DNA of 64,000 nt from assembly GCF_001951155.1 (NCBI RefSeq), contig NZ_CP016359.1, positions 3,620,001 to 3,684,000 on the forward strand, given 5' to 3'. Under the pieces are notes generated by a model that made no database searches, had not been told where the DNA came from, and saw nothing but the letters and a program-made list of their open reading frames with translations. Positions 7,632 through 16,599 of the stretch are shown here, one piece after another; the first letter of the stretch is position 1, and each line of letters opens with the position of its first letter. The translations under genes and the position numbers were made by a program. Origin of the DNA: Christiangramia flava JLT2011 (GTDB taxonomy: Bacteria > Bacteroidota > Bacteroidia > Flavobacteriales > Flavobacteriaceae).

Positions 7632-9638
7632 CTAATATTCTATTAAATATTGTAGTTTTTCTTTAAAGCGCTGCTTCGGAAGATATTGTTTTTCGAGGGC
7701 TGCCGCAAAAGGAACGGGAGTTTCAAGACTGCCCACCCGTAAGACCGGAGCGTCTAAATTTTCAAAACAATTTTCAGTGATAATGGCTGAAATTTCCGAA
7801 GCCAGGCTGCCAAACAAAGAATCTTCGGTTAGGATAAGGACTTTACCGGTTTTAGAAACCGACTCACAGATCATATCCACATCCAGGGGTTGTAAACATC
7901 GAAGGTCGATCAACTCGATATCCTCTATTTTTTCTTCCTGAAGACTTTCTAAAGCCCAGTGAACTCCAGCTCCGTACGTAACCACCGAAACTTTTTCTCC
8001 TTCCTGTATGACAGCAGCCTTCCCTAGTTCCAGGGTATAATAATCTTTAGGCACTTCCTGGCGGATGCTTCGGTATAAAGCCTTATGCTCGAAGAAAAGT
8101 ACGGGGTTGGGATCGTTGAACGCGGCGTTCAGCAAACCTTTGGCATCATAAGGAAAGGCCGGATATATAACTTTCAGACCCGGGACCTTTGTAAACCAGG
8201 CTTCATTAGACTGGCTGTGAAAAGGTCCGGCTTCTACTCCCGCTCCACACGGCATCCTGATCACGACGTTCGCCGACTGATCCCAGCGATATTTTAATTT
8301 TGCAAGATAATTTACAATAGGATTGAATCCTGAACTTACAAAATCACCAAACTGCATTTCCACCATCGCTTTCATACCATTTATGGCCAGGCCGACCGCA
8401 GTAGATACAATTGCCGATTCACAAATTGGGGTATTTCGAACTCGGTCTTTACCGTAGCGCTCGAGCATTCCTTCAGTGATTTTAAATACACCACCGTATT
8501 CTGCAATATCCTGGCCCATTAAAACCAGGTCTGGATGTCGTTGCATCGATTCATCTATGGACTGTGCGATGGCATCCACAAATCGAATTTCCTGGGTGTC
8601 TTCTGAAGGAAAATTTTTAGTTTCTTCCGCTGTCTCGTACACATCCTGAAGTTCATTCTTTAAATTGGCTTCCACCGGAGCTTCAGAAAAAGCCAGTTGA
8701 AGATGTGCCTCAATTTCCGAAGAAATTTCATCAGTAATTTCCTGAAGCTGATTTTCAGTTAAGATATTTTCAGAAACAAGATATTCCCTGAAATTGGTGA
8801 CAGGGTCTTTTTTTTCCCAGGCTTGCATCAGGTCTTCTGGAACATATTTAGTGCCGCTTGCTTCCTCGTGCCCCCTCCTTCTGAAGGTTTTAAACTCGAG
8901 TAAAACCGGCCGGGGATTCTCTCTAACACTACTGGCAATTTCCGAGACTTTAGCGTAAACTTCCAAAATATTATTACCATCGATTATGTGGCTCTCCATT
9001 CCGTAACCGGCAGCTCGATCTGCCAGGTGTTCACAGCGATATTGTTCCGTAGTAGGCGTAGAAAGCCCATAGCCATTATTTTCGATGCAAAAGATCACCG
9101 GCAGATCCCATACAGAAGCTATGTTCAGAGCCTCATGGAAATCACCCTCGCTGGTTCCTCCTTCCCCGGTAAATACCGCCGTAACTTGCTTTTCATTCCG
9201 AATTTTGTGTGCCAGGGCAATACCATCGGCCACTCCAAGCTGTGGCCCCAGGTGAGAGATCATCCCAACTATCTTATATTCCTGTGTCCCGAAATGAAAA
9301 CTACGATCGCGTCCCTTGGTAAACCCAGAAGCTTTTCCCTGCCATTGCGAAAAAAGCCGGTAAAGAGGGATATTTCGTGACGTAAAAACACCAAGGTTCC
9401 TATGCATTGGGAGGATATATTCTTTTTCCTGCATCGCCATGGTCACTCCTACCGAAATCGCTTCCTGACCTATTCCGCTGAACCACTTGGAAATTTTACC
9501 CTGCCGCAATAAAATCAGCATTTTTTCCTCGATCATTCTGGGCTTTAACAAAGCTTGAAAAAGTTCCAGTAATTGCTGGTTAGGAAAGTCATACTTTTTA
9601 TAATCAAAAGCAAGGTCTCGAGTGAAGTGTTCAGGCAT
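7632..9638 (-). CDS. Fused E1 alpha-beta of a branched-chain/2-oxoacid dehydrogenase
   Basis: A 668-residue thiamine-diphosphate enzyme with both E1 subunits in one chain. The alpha half (about 20-320) holds the ThDP motif 'FTGEGGTSEGDFHEALN' ending in 'ENNGYGLST' and the phosphorylation-loop-like 'RRGHEEASGTKY'. The beta half (about 345-668) holds 'GQDIAEYGGVFKITEG', 'VEMQFGDFVSSGFNPI' and the C-terminal transketolase domain. It would decarboxylate 2-oxoacids (probably 2-oxoisovalerate and relatives) and acylate the lipoyl group of an E2 encoded elsewhere. The frame is open from a TTG at 9659, but that codon lies inside a -7 element, so the ATG at 9638 is chosen. Confidence 0.88.
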   Translation of the reverse strand: MPEHFTRDLAFDYKKYDFPNQQLLELFQALLKPRMIEEKMLILLRQGKISKWFSGIGQEAISVGVTMAMQEKEYILPMHRNLGVFTSRNIPLYRLFSQWQGKASGFTKGRDRSFHFGTQEYKIVGMISHLGPQLGVADGIALAHKIRNEKQVTAVFTGEGGTSEGDFHEALNIASVWDLPVIFCIENNGYGLSTPTTEQYRCEHLADRAAGYGMESHIIDGNNILEVYAKVSEIASSVRENPRPVLLEFKTFRRRGHEEASGTKYVPEDLMQAWEKKDPVTNFREYLVSENILTENQLQEITDEISSEIEAHLQLAFSEAPVEANLKNELQDVYETAEETKNFPSEDTQEIRFVDAIAQSIDESMQRHPDLVLMGQDIAEYGGVFKITEGMLERYGKDRVRNTPICESAIVSTAVGLAINGMKAMVEMQFGDFVSSGFNPIVNYLAKLKYRWDQSANVVIRMPCGAGVEAGPFHSQSNEAWFTKVPGLKVIYPAFPYDAKGLLNAAFNDPNPVLFFEHKALYRSIRQEVPKDYYTLELGKAAVIQEGEKVSVVTYGAGVHWALESLQEEKIEDIELIDLRCLQPLDVDMICESVSKTGKVLILTEDSLFGSLASEISAIITENCFENLDAPVLRVGSLETPVPFAAALEKQYLPKQRFKEKLQYLIEY

Positions 9639-9656
9639 AGAAAAAGGTTTGTATTT

Positions 9657-9664
9657 CAAATGTA
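9657..9664 (-). promoter_or_regulatory. Putative -7 promoter element (TACATTTG) for the E1 gene
   Basis: Exact TAnnTTTG match 18 bases before the ATG at 9638; it contains the TTG that would otherwise be read as an earlier start. No good -33 element is seen. Confidence 0.45.
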
Positions 9665-9722
9665 ATTAATTTTATATATGCTAAGAAAAATATAAACAAA
9701 GCGTTAAAACCTATATTTTACT

Positions 9723-9730
9723 TACCTTTG
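9723..9730 (+). promoter_or_regulatory. Putative -7 promoter element (TACCTTTG) for the dioxygenase gene
   Basis: Exact TAnnTTTG match 34 bases before ATG 9764. It overlaps the TTG at 9728, which argues against that codon as the start. Confidence 0.45.
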
Positions 9731-9763
9731 TTTGTTGACCAAAAACCTAATAAAACGGCTAAA

Positions 9764-10720
9764 ATGGCAATGAACAATATTCCCAGCGTAGATCTGGCCG
9801 ATTTTCTGTCAGATGACCCTAAACGCAAAGAAAAATTCGTTAATGAAATTGGTAAGGCCTACGAAGAAATTGGCTTCGTGGCGCTGAAAAATCATTTCTT
9901 AAGCGACGAACTGGTTGAAGAACTTTATAAAGAAGTCAAATCTTTCTTTGATCTTCCGGTAGATATCAAGCAAAAGTATGAGATCGAAGGCCTTGCGGGT
10001 CAACGAGGTTACATTTCCTTCGGAAAAGAACATGCAAAAGGTAAAAAAGAAGGTGATCTAAAGGAATTCTGGCATTTTGGGCAGGAACCTTCTGAAGACG
10101 CCAATCTCATTGAAGAGTATCCTCCGAACGTACAGGTTGAAGAATTGAAAGATTTCAACCATGTGGGTATGGAAGCCTATAGAATGCTGGAAAAAACCGG
10201 TATTTACGTCTTAAGAGCCCTTGCTATTTACATCGGGCTGGAAGAGCATTATTTCGATCACTGGGCCAGTAATGGAAACAGTATTTTAAGACCAATTCAC
10301 TACCCTCCTATTGAAACGGAACCTAAAGGTGCCGTTCGTGCCGGTGAACATGGTGATATCAACCTGATCACCCTTTTGATGGGAGCTTCTACAGGTGGGT
10401 TGCAGGTACTTCGAAAAGATGGAGAATGGATCGATGCCATTCCGCAGGAAGATGAATTGGTGATCAACGTTGGTGATATGCTCGAAAGACACACCAACAA
10501 TAAATTGCGCTCTACCATTCACCGTGTGATCAATCCGCCGAAAGAAGAATGGCACAAACCACGATATTCCATTCCTTTCTTCATGCACCCACGCAGCGAT
10601 ATGCGCCTGGATTGCCTGGAGGAATGTATTGATGAAGATCACCCTAAACAATATGAAGACATCACCGCTGGAGAATTTTTGCACCAGCGCCTGGTAGAAA
10701 TAGGACTTGCTAAAAAATAA
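9764..10720 (+). CDS. 2-oxoglutarate/Fe(II) dioxygenase, isopenicillin N synthase family
   Basis: A 318-residue enzyme of the IPNS-like non-haem iron oxygenases. N-terminal DIOX_N domain: 'IPSVDLADFL', 'EIGFVALKNHFLSDELVEELY', then 'FFDLPVDIKQKYE'. Fe ligands are seen in 'AGEHGDINLITLLMG' (HxD) and 'RSTIHRVINPP' (distal His), and the 2-oxoglutarate-binding RYS in 'KPRYSIPFFMHP'. The substrate is unknown; the family hydroxylates or oxidises small molecules in the cytosol. The frame is open from TTG 9728, but this is part of a promoter-like element; ATG 9764 (or 9770) fits better. The yciH gene starts two bases after its stop, so the two share a transcript. Confidence 0.85.
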   Translation: MAMNNIPSVDLADFLSDDPKRKEKFVNEIGKAYEEIGFVALKNHFLSDELVEELYKEVKSFFDLPVDIKQKYEIEGLAGQRGYISFGKEHAKGKKEGDLKEFWHFGQEPSEDANLIEEYPPNVQVEELKDFNHVGMEAYRMLEKTGIYVLRALAIYIGLEEHYFDHWASNGNSILRPIHYPPIETEPKGAVRAGEHGDINLITLLMGASTGGLQVLRKDGEWIDAIPQEDELVINVGDMLERHTNNKLRSTIHRVINPPKEEWHKPRYSIPFFMHPRSDMRLDCLEECIDEDHPKQYEDITAGEFLHQRLVEIGLAKK

Positions 10721-10722
10721 AT

Positions 10723-11079
10723 ATGGCAAAGAAAAAAATGGGGCTGGAGGATCTTGGCGGTTTCGTTTTTTCCACCAGTGATGATTTTAACGAGAAAGAG
10801 TACCTCCCTGAAGACGATCAGGAAGATCTAAGCCCCGGCGAACAGCAACTGGAAGCTCACTTTAGTAATAAAGGACGTGGCGGCAAGACCGTAACTATCA
10901 TCAAAGGATTTCAAGGTCCTGATGAGGAACTTACCGCCCTGGGAAAGATGCTGAAGAAAAAATGTGGCGTTGGAGGTTCTACCAAAGATGGTGAAATTAT
11001 CATTCAGGGTGATGATCGTGAAAAGATCATGCAAATTTTGAAAAAAGAAGGTTACAATATTAAGCGTGTGGGTGGTTAA
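10723..11079 (+). CDS. yciH: SUI1/YciH-type translation initiation factor homologue
   Basis: A 118-residue protein whose C-terminal 75 residues are a SUI1 (eIF1) domain: 'KTVTIIKGFQGPDEELTALGKMLKKKCGVGGSTKDGEIIIQGD'. This includes the CGVGG turn and the following DG that define the bacterial YciH group. The N-terminal 45 residues are acidic and probably disordered. eIF1-like proteins monitor start-codon choice; for bacterial YciH a modest role in initiation fidelity has been reported, and its task here is unknown. Two bases separate it from the dioxygenase gene. Its stop codon lies within the loop of a terminator hairpin. Confidence 0.88.
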   Translation: MAKKKMGLEDLGGFVFSTSDDFNEKEYLPEDDQEDLSPGEQQLEAHFSNKGRGGKTVTIIKGFQGPDEELTALGKMLKKKCGVGGSTKDGEIIIQGDDREKIMQILKKEGYNIKRVGG

Positions 11080-11097
11080 TCCCGCACGCTTTTTTTA
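11062..11097 (+). terminator. Terminator whose hairpin includes the yciH stop codon
   Basis: Stem AAGCGTGTGGG / CCCGCACGCTT (one G-U pair) followed by seven T residues. The 5' arm encodes the last yciH codons and the TAA is in the loop. The next gene begins four bases after the T run. Confidence 0.7.
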
Positions 11098-11100
11098 AAT

Positions 11101-12027
11101 ATGAAAAACTCCCTTCACATAGTTAATGGCGACAGCCTGGCAGAACAGATGTTGCAGCTTCAGCTTCCCGGTAAGACGATTATCTGGCGGGAATTGTTGT
11201 GTGAAGGTCCTACGGAAAAAGAGATCAACGCCAGTTTTTTTAAAATCCGGAAACAATTTCTGCAGGACACCTACGGCATCAGCGCAGAGAATTATGAAGA
11301 TCGTTTTATTTCTGAAGTCGAAAAACTGAAGGATTTCGAGGATTATGATAACGTGGTGCTGTGGTTTGAATTTGATCTTTTTTGCCATATCAATATGCTG
11401 GCGGCCATCAGCTTTCTTACAGAGAACAAAGCAAAAAAGCCGGTGTCGCTCGTATGCAGTAAGAAATTGAAAGGCGAGAAAGAATTACAGCCACTTTCCC
11501 ATTTGAACCTTAAGGAACTTCAAAATCACTACGATCAGCGTATCGAACTGGGCGATGACGATCTCGAGATTGCAAACCTTATCTGGGAACTTTATTGCGG
11601 CAATGACCCCATGAAGTTAAAGCCAAAGATCAAGACAAATTCCAATTTTGAATATTTATCCAGCAGTATCAGGGCTCACATTGAACGTTTTCCCAATAGT
11701 GTGACCGGGATCAACACCCTGGAACGCAATGTGCTTCGGTTGATTGATTCTCATGAGATCAAAAATGAAAATCACCTTTTAGGCTATGCGCTTCAGTACC
11801 AGGGATATTATGGATACAGCGATTCGCAAATGCAACGGCTTCTGGATAAATTAAAAATTTTCTATGAGCAAACAGAAGATCAAATTCGTCTAACCAGGGA
11901 TGGTTACCAGGCGTTGGAAGGTAAAAAGAACTTTTACCGTGACCTTCAGAATAACGAGTTCTACGGTGGCGCACGGATTTTTGATTTTCTATACGATTCT
12001 GAATCTCACAGATTACTAAAACTTTAA
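11101..12027 (+). CDS. DUF1835 domain protein
   Basis: A 308-residue soluble protein. The N-terminal part 'LHIVNGDSLAEQMLQ' followed by 'GKTIIWRELLCEGPT' and 'NVVLWFEFDLFCHINML' is the DUF1835 pattern, a Rossmann-like domain of unknown function. The C-terminal third ('ERFPNSVTGINTLERNVLRLI') matches the DUF3658-like winged segment that usually follows. No catalytic role can be assigned. The gene begins right after the yciH terminator and ends one base before the phosphorylase gene, with which it is surely co-transcribed; read-through from yciH is possible. Confidence 0.78.
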   Translation: MKNSLHIVNGDSLAEQMLQLQLPGKTIIWRELLCEGPTEKEINASFFKIRKQFLQDTYGISAENYEDRFISEVEKLKDFEDYDNVVLWFEFDLFCHINMLAAISFLTENKAKKPVSLVCSKKLKGEKELQPLSHLNLKELQNHYDQRIELGDDDLEIANLIWELYCGNDPMKLKPKIKTNSNFEYLSSSIRAHIERFPNSVTGINTLERNVLRLIDSHEIKNENHLLGYALQYQGYYGYSDSQMQRLLDKLKIFYEQTEDQIRLTRDGYQALEGKKNFYRDLQNNEFYGGARIFDFLYDSESHRLLKL

Positions 12028-12028
12028 A

Positions 12029-12898
12029 ATGAGTATACAAGCTTCTGAATTGATCCTCAATGCTGACGGGTCTATATATCATTTGAATTTACTGCCGGAG
12101 GATCTGGCACAAACGGTTATAACGGTGGGTGACCCGGAGAGAGTTCCGAAAATCACCCGGCATTTTAGCAAAATTGAAGTTCAAAAGCATAAACGCGAAT
12201 TCAACATCCATACGGGAATTTACAAAGGCAAACGTATCACCGTGATGTCTACCGGTATGGGAACTGACAATATCGACATTGCCTTTACGGAACTGGATGC
12301 CCTGGTCAACATCGATTTTCAGAAAAGAAAAGTAAAAGAGAATTTAACTAGTCTTGACATTATCAGGATAGGGACCACCGGTTCCATCCAGGAGGATATC
12401 CCGGTAGACGCTTTTCTGGTAAGCGAACTGGTAATGGGTTTTGACGGACTTCTTCATTTTTATCAAAGTGAACAGTTCCTGAAGGAGGCGATTTCCGAAG
12501 AATTCGTCAAACAAACAGGATGGTCTTCCAAAAAAGCTTTTCCGTATGTAGTGGAAGGCAGTCCGGAACTTTTTGAAAAAATGCATTCGGAAGAAACCGT
12601 TGCCGGGTTTACCGCGACAAACATTGGCTTTTACGGACCACAGGGACGCGTATTGCGATTGCCGATTCCAGATGAAAAAATGAATGAGAAGATCGCTAAA
12701 TTCAATTATGAAGGTAGACGCATCACCAACCTGGAAATGGAAACTTCCGGTATCTACGGAATGTCTAAATTGTTGGGGCACAAGGCCATTTCGATGAACG
12801 CCGTTCTGGCCAACCGCGCCACAGGTGAATTCACAAAAGATCCTTCTGCACTTGCCGATGGCCTTATTGAATATACCCTGGATCGAATCGTTTCCTAA
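12029..12898 (+). CDS. Nucleoside phosphorylase (uridine phosphorylase-like)
   Basis: A 289-residue member of the PNP/UDP phosphorylase family. It has the phosphate-binding 'VITVGDPERVPKI' near residue 31, 'VMSTGMGTDNIDIAF' with the conserved GxG turn, 'IIRIGTTGSIQEDIPVDAFL' and 'NLEMETSGIYGMSKLLGHKA', the ribose/base-contact Glu-Met-Glu. It would split nucleosides with phosphate into base and ribose-1-phosphate in salvage. The sequence between 95 and 105 ('QKRKVKENLTSLD') is a small insertion. It starts one base after the DUF1835 gene. The base preference (uridine versus purine) cannot be decided from sequence alone. Confidence 0.85.
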   Translation: MSIQASELILNADGSIYHLNLLPEDLAQTVITVGDPERVPKITRHFSKIEVQKHKREFNIHTGIYKGKRITVMSTGMGTDNIDIAFTELDALVNIDFQKRKVKENLTSLDIIRIGTTGSIQEDIPVDAFLVSELVMGFDGLLHFYQSEQFLKEAISEEFVKQTGWSSKKAFPYVVEGSPELFEKMHSEETVAGFTATNIGFYGPQGRVLRLPIPDEKMNEKIAKFNYEGRRITNLEMETSGIYGMSKLLGHKAISMNAVLANRATGEFTKDPSALADGLIEYTLDRIVS

Positions 12899-12942
12899 AC
12901 CTCATTTAACAATTAATTATCAGCAAAGCAGGAGGTACTTTG

Positions 12943-12950
12943 TATTTTTG
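12943..12950 (+). promoter_or_regulatory. Putative -7 promoter element (TATTTTTG) for ppk1
   Basis: Exact TAnnTTTG match 20 bases before the ppk1 start; no clear -33 element. Confidence 0.4.
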
Positions 12951-12969
12951 ATCAAACAACCTATCGTCC

Positions 12970-15024
12970 ATGCAGCAACCAAATGAAGAGCGTTTCAGGC
13001 ACAGGGATCTCAACTGGCTAAGTTTTAACGAACGTGTACTTCAGGAAGCCGAAGATCATCTCAATCCGTTATTTGAGCGGATGAAATTCCTGGCTATTTT
13101 TTCTTCCAATCTTGATGAGTATTTCAGGGTTCGAGTGTCGCAACTTCGGCAAATGAAGCGTGTAAAAAAAAGTATTCGTAAGAAACTGGCTCTTCGCCCT
13201 TCAAAGATCACGAAACAGATCATCGAAGAAGTTAAAAAACAACAGGACCGCTTCGGAAAGGTTTACCATGACGAAATTGTTCCGGAACTGGCTGAAAATG
13301 GTATTCACATTCTCGATTCTGAACATTACAATACGCAGCAGAAAGAATTTGTAGCCTCATTTTTTCAGAATAAGGTGCAGGAAAAGTTACGCCCTATCCG
13401 CCTGGATTTACAGAAGGAAAATGAACTTTTCCTGGAAAACTCGATCCTGTATTTTTTGGTGACCTTTCAAAATGAAGATCATCTTGCGGTAGTAAATATC
13501 CCGGTAAATGACTGCGGAAGGTTTGTAATGATCAAAGACACCGAAGAAATTCATCATATCACCTACCTGGACGAAATCATCAGGCATGAGATGCATCATT
13601 TATTTTCTGAGGATGAGATCACCGGGATTTTTGAAATTAAGCTCTCCCGCGACGCCGAACTCTATATAGATGATATCTACAGCGGCGTGCTGGCTGAAAA
13701 GATCTACGAATCACTAAAGCAACGTACAGACGGGCAACCAACCAGGCTGTTATACGATGCGAGTATGCCGAAGGAAGTTCAGAAGAAGATCAGGAAATTA
13801 CTGGGATTGGGTAAAATAGATATGATGCCCGGGGGGAAATACCACAATTTTAAAGATTTCATGTCTTTTCCAGATCCCACCAATAATCCCAAACTACATT
13901 TCGAGGAATTACCTCCCCTGCCACATAAAAATTTCGAGAAAAGCACCAATTATTTTAAAACCATAGCTGAAAAAGATCAATCGATACATTTTCCGTTTAT
14001 GTCTTTTGCATATCTGGAAAAGTTTCTGGACCAGGCGGCGAATGACGAACAGGTCACGCATATCAAAATATCACTTTATCGGGTTGCTGATGAATCCCAG
14101 CTTACATCCTCGCTGATGCAGGCTCTCGAAAATGGAAAAGAAGTGACCGTTTTTGTGGAGGCCAAAGCCAGGTTCGATGAAGAAAATAATATTACCTGGG
14201 GAAGAAAATTCGAGGAAAAAGGCGCTCATGTGATCTACAGCTACCCGAAAGTCAAGGTACATTCCAAGATCATGCTGGTTTGCCGCGAAGAAGGTGAGGA
14301 AACTCAAAGGTATTCTTATATCGGCACCGGGAATTTCAACGCGGAAACCTCTAAGATCTATTGTGATCATGCCATATTTACGGCCAACAAGGATATCACT
14401 AAAGAAATGGACCGGCTTTTTAAAGTGCTGGAAGGAGAGTTGATCATTCCGCGGGAGAAGAATTTACTGATTTCCCCCTTCAGCACCAGACAGGAATTTT
14501 CCAGGATGATCTACAACGAGATCGAGAACGCCCGGGAAGGTAAGAAAGCACGGATTGTGGCAAAAATGAACAGTCTCGAGGATGAAGAAATGATCGATCT
14601 TTTATATAAAGCCAGCCAGGCCGGTGTCGAGATCAGGATGCTCATTCGAGGATTTACCAGTCTCATCCCCGGTGTCAAAGGCTTGAGCGAAAATATCTAT
14701 ATCACGAGTATCGTAGATCGTTTTCTGGAACACGGGCGCATCTATATTTTTGAAAATGGTGGCGAAGAACTCATGTTCTACGGAAGCGCGGACTGGATGA
14801 ATCGCAACCTGAACAGAAGAATTGAAGTGATTTCCCCAATTCTGGATGAAGAGATCAGGCAGGAATTCAAGGATATTCTTACAATTCAGCTGAACGATAA
14901 TGTAAAAGCACGAATTCAGGATTCCGAAGAAAAAAATGAATACGTTCAAAGAGCTTCGGGAGAACCTGAGATTCGCTCACAATACCAGATATACGAATAT
15001 CTCAAAGAAAGACATACATCATGA
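12970..15024 (+). CDS. ppk1: Polyphosphate kinase 1
   Basis: A 684-residue enzyme with the full PPK1 architecture: N-terminal helical domain 'RDLNWLSFNERVLQEA', 'FLAIFSSNLDEYFRVRV', head domain, then two phospholipase-D-like catalytic domains. The two key histidines are visible as 'KVKVHSKIMLV' (His431) and 'FLEHGRIYIFENGG' (His588), matching in place and spacing the phospho-histidine pair of E. coli PPK1. It makes inorganic polyphosphate from ATP, reversibly. Length is normal for the family. No ppx exopolyphosphatase gene follows; instead the stop overlaps (ATGA) the start of a solute-binding-type protein gene. A -7 element lies just upstream. Confidence 0.95.
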   Translation: MQQPNEERFRHRDLNWLSFNERVLQEAEDHLNPLFERMKFLAIFSSNLDEYFRVRVSQLRQMKRVKKSIRKKLALRPSKITKQIIEEVKKQQDRFGKVYHDEIVPELAENGIHILDSEHYNTQQKEFVASFFQNKVQEKLRPIRLDLQKENELFLENSILYFLVTFQNEDHLAVVNIPVNDCGRFVMIKDTEEIHHITYLDEIIRHEMHHLFSEDEITGIFEIKLSRDAELYIDDIYSGVLAEKIYESLKQRTDGQPTRLLYDASMPKEVQKKIRKLLGLGKIDMMPGGKYHNFKDFMSFPDPTNNPKLHFEELPPLPHKNFEKSTNYFKTIAEKDQSIHFPFMSFAYLEKFLDQAANDEQVTHIKISLYRVADESQLTSSLMQALENGKEVTVFVEAKARFDEENNITWGRKFEEKGAHVIYSYPKVKVHSKIMLVCREEGEETQRYSYIGTGNFNAETSKIYCDHAIFTANKDITKEMDRLFKVLEGELIIPREKNLLISPFSTRQEFSRMIYNEIENAREGKKARIVAKMNSLEDEEMIDLLYKASQAGVEIRMLIRGFTSLIPGVKGLSENIYITSIVDRFLEHGRIYIFENGGEELMFYGSADWMNRNLNRRIEVISPILDEEIRQEFKDILTIQLNDNVKARIQDSEEKNEYVQRASGEPEIRSQYQIYEYLKERHTS

Positions 15025-15872
15025 CAACAATACGAGTAGGCGGAGTTCCGGAACATTTCAACTTGCCCTGGCATCTATGTATCGAGGAAGGTAAATTTGA
15101 AGCTGCCGGCCTGGACGTAGCATGGCGCGAGTATCCCGAAGGAACCGGTGCCATGTGTAAATCGCTTAGAAATGAAGAAATTGATGTGGCGGTAATACTA
15201 ACTGAAGGCATTATTAAGGATATTATAGCCGGAAATCCTTCCAAAATCATTCAGAATTATATTGGAAGTCCGCTGATTTGGGGTATCCACGTAGCCTGTG
15301 AATCGAAATATCACGATATTCAGGATCTTGAAGGCACTACAGCGGCTATCAGCAGGTTTGGCAGCGGAAGTCATCTAATGGCTTATGTCAACGCCCAGCA
15401 CCACGACTGGGATGTTGATGAACTGCAGTTTGAAGTGATCAATAATGTAGATGGTGCAATTAAAGCATTGAAAAACGATGAAGCGCAGTATTTCATGTGG
15501 GAACATTTCACCACCAAACCGCTGGTAGATAACAAAACCTTTCGATTGATTGCCGATTGCCCTACTCCTTGGCCCTGTTTTGTGATTGCCGCTACGGAAA
15601 AAGCTATTGCTGAAAAACCAGATGCTCTTCAGAAAATGCTAAAAGTATTGAATGCAGAAACTGCTAATTTTAAGCTGAAGCCAAAAGTTGATGTTTTATT
15701 AGCTGAACGTCATCAGCAAAAGCTGGAAGACATTAGGAAATGGCTGGATCTTACAAGATGGAGCCAGCAACAAATTTCAGATGAAGAAACTGAAAATGTT
15801 GTAAATCAACTCTTTAATCTCGGGCTGATAGATCAGAAGGTTTCGAGAGATAAATTACTTCACTTTTTTTAG
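15021..15872 (+). CDS. Orphan periplasmic-binding-type protein without signal peptide
   Basis: A 283-residue protein of the NMT1/THI5-like (SsuA/TauA-type) substrate-binding fold. It begins 'TTIRVGGVPEHFNLPWHLCI', the usual first strand and helix of the fold, and continues 'GTGAMCKSLRNEEIDVAVILTEG', 'LEGTTAAISRFGSGSHLMAYV' and 'PCFVIAATEKAIAEKPDALQKML'. It has no signal peptide or lipobox and no permease or ATPase gene nearby, so it is probably a cytosolic ligand-binding protein or enzyme rather than an importer component. The ATGA overlap with ppk1 implies coupled translation. The ligand is unknown. Confidence 0.75.
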   Translation: MTTIRVGGVPEHFNLPWHLCIEEGKFEAAGLDVAWREYPEGTGAMCKSLRNEEIDVAVILTEGIIKDIIAGNPSKIIQNYIGSPLIWGIHVACESKYHDIQDLEGTTAAISRFGSGSHLMAYVNAQHHDWDVDELQFEVINNVDGAIKALKNDEAQYFMWEHFTTKPLVDNKTFRLIADCPTPWPCFVIAATEKAIAEKPDALQKMLKVLNAETANFKLKPKVDVLLAERHQQKLEDIRKWLDLTRWSQQQISDEETENVVNQLFNLGLIDQKVSRDKLLHFF

Positions 15873-15904
15873 ACCTAAACGATAGTATTTCACAGGAATA
15901 ATTC

Positions 15905-15912
15905 TATTTTTG
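15905..15912 (+). promoter_or_regulatory. Putative -7 promoter element (TATTTTTG)
   Basis: Exact TAnnTTTG match 25 bases before the GTG start of the next gene; it contains the TTG at 15910 that would give a longer reading. Confidence 0.45.
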
Positions 15913-15936
15913 GTTACAAATCAAAAAACGCCTATC

Positions 15937-16518
15937 GTGAAAAAATTACTATTACCCCTTTTCCTCATCATTTTTTGTTTCCATGCACAATCCCAACAGG
16001 AGGATGAAGATGGAATACGGAATGAAGAAACTGGTTTACTTCAAAATGAAAATTTAGGAAAGAACGAATTAAGCATTAACGCGCTATCACTTATTGCCAT
16101 AGGAGCACTCGATCTTAGTTATGAACGAAATATCAACGAAGACTCTAGCTGGAGTACAGAACTATGGTTTCAGTTGAGCGATGAGATTAATGACGATTTT
16201 GTGAGGGATTTCGCGATCACTGGAAAGTATAAACATTTTTTTAGCTCCAATTATGCCAGAGGATTTTACGTTCATGCTTTTTCCATGATCAGCTCTGGAA
16301 AAAACTATGACTATAACTACGATTACGAAAATGATATTTCTATGGAAGAGGATGAAAGTTTTACTGACTTTGCTCTCGGTTTCGGTATTGGAGGCAAACT
16401 AATTTCATCCGGAGGTTTTAAAGCCGATTTTAGCGGAGGAATTGGAAGAAACCTTCTGAATGACAATTCCCCAACCATAGTTGGACAGGTCATGGTTAAT
16501 CTTGGATATAGATTCTAA
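15937..16518 (+). CDS. Predicted outer-membrane beta-barrel protein of unknown function
   Basis: A 193-residue exported protein. Starting at the GTG at 15937 it has a good signal peptide (basic KK, LLLPLFLIIFCF core, cleavage near AQSQ). The mature part is acidic at first and then shows alternating strands: 'GALDLSYERNINEDSSW', 'FAITGKYKHFF', 'GFYVHAFSMIS', 'FADFSGGIGRNL'-like segments, and ends in an aromatic 'NLGYRF', the terminal signature of barrels inserted in the outer membrane. The frame is open from TTG 15910, but that lies in the -7 element and would hide the signal. It is monocistronic with a strong terminator. Confidence 0.7.
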   Translation: MKKLLLPLFLIIFCFHAQSQQEDEDGIRNEETGLLQNENLGKNELSINALSLIAIGALDLSYERNINEDSSWSTELWFQLSDEINDDFVRDFAITGKYKHFFSSNYARGFYVHAFSMISSGKNYDYNYDYENDISMEEDESFTDFALGFGIGGKLISSGGFKADFSGGIGRNLLNDNSPTIVGQVMVNLGYRF

Positions 16519-16537
16519 TACTGCCAATTTTAGATAC

Positions 16538-16567
16538 AAAAGCCGACTGTTTAGAGTCGGCTTTTTT
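16538..16567. terminator. Bidirectional terminator between the barrel gene and ung
   Basis: Perfect stem AAAAGCCGACT / AGTCGGCTTTT with a short loop and T runs on both strands. Confidence 0.82.
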
Positions 16568-16599
16568 CAATAGTAACAACCTTATATTTTAAAATATTA

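Noticed and set aside
15021..15872. ABC importer subunit
   Set aside because: No signal peptide, no permease or ATPase gene adjacent; kept as an orphan binding-fold protein.
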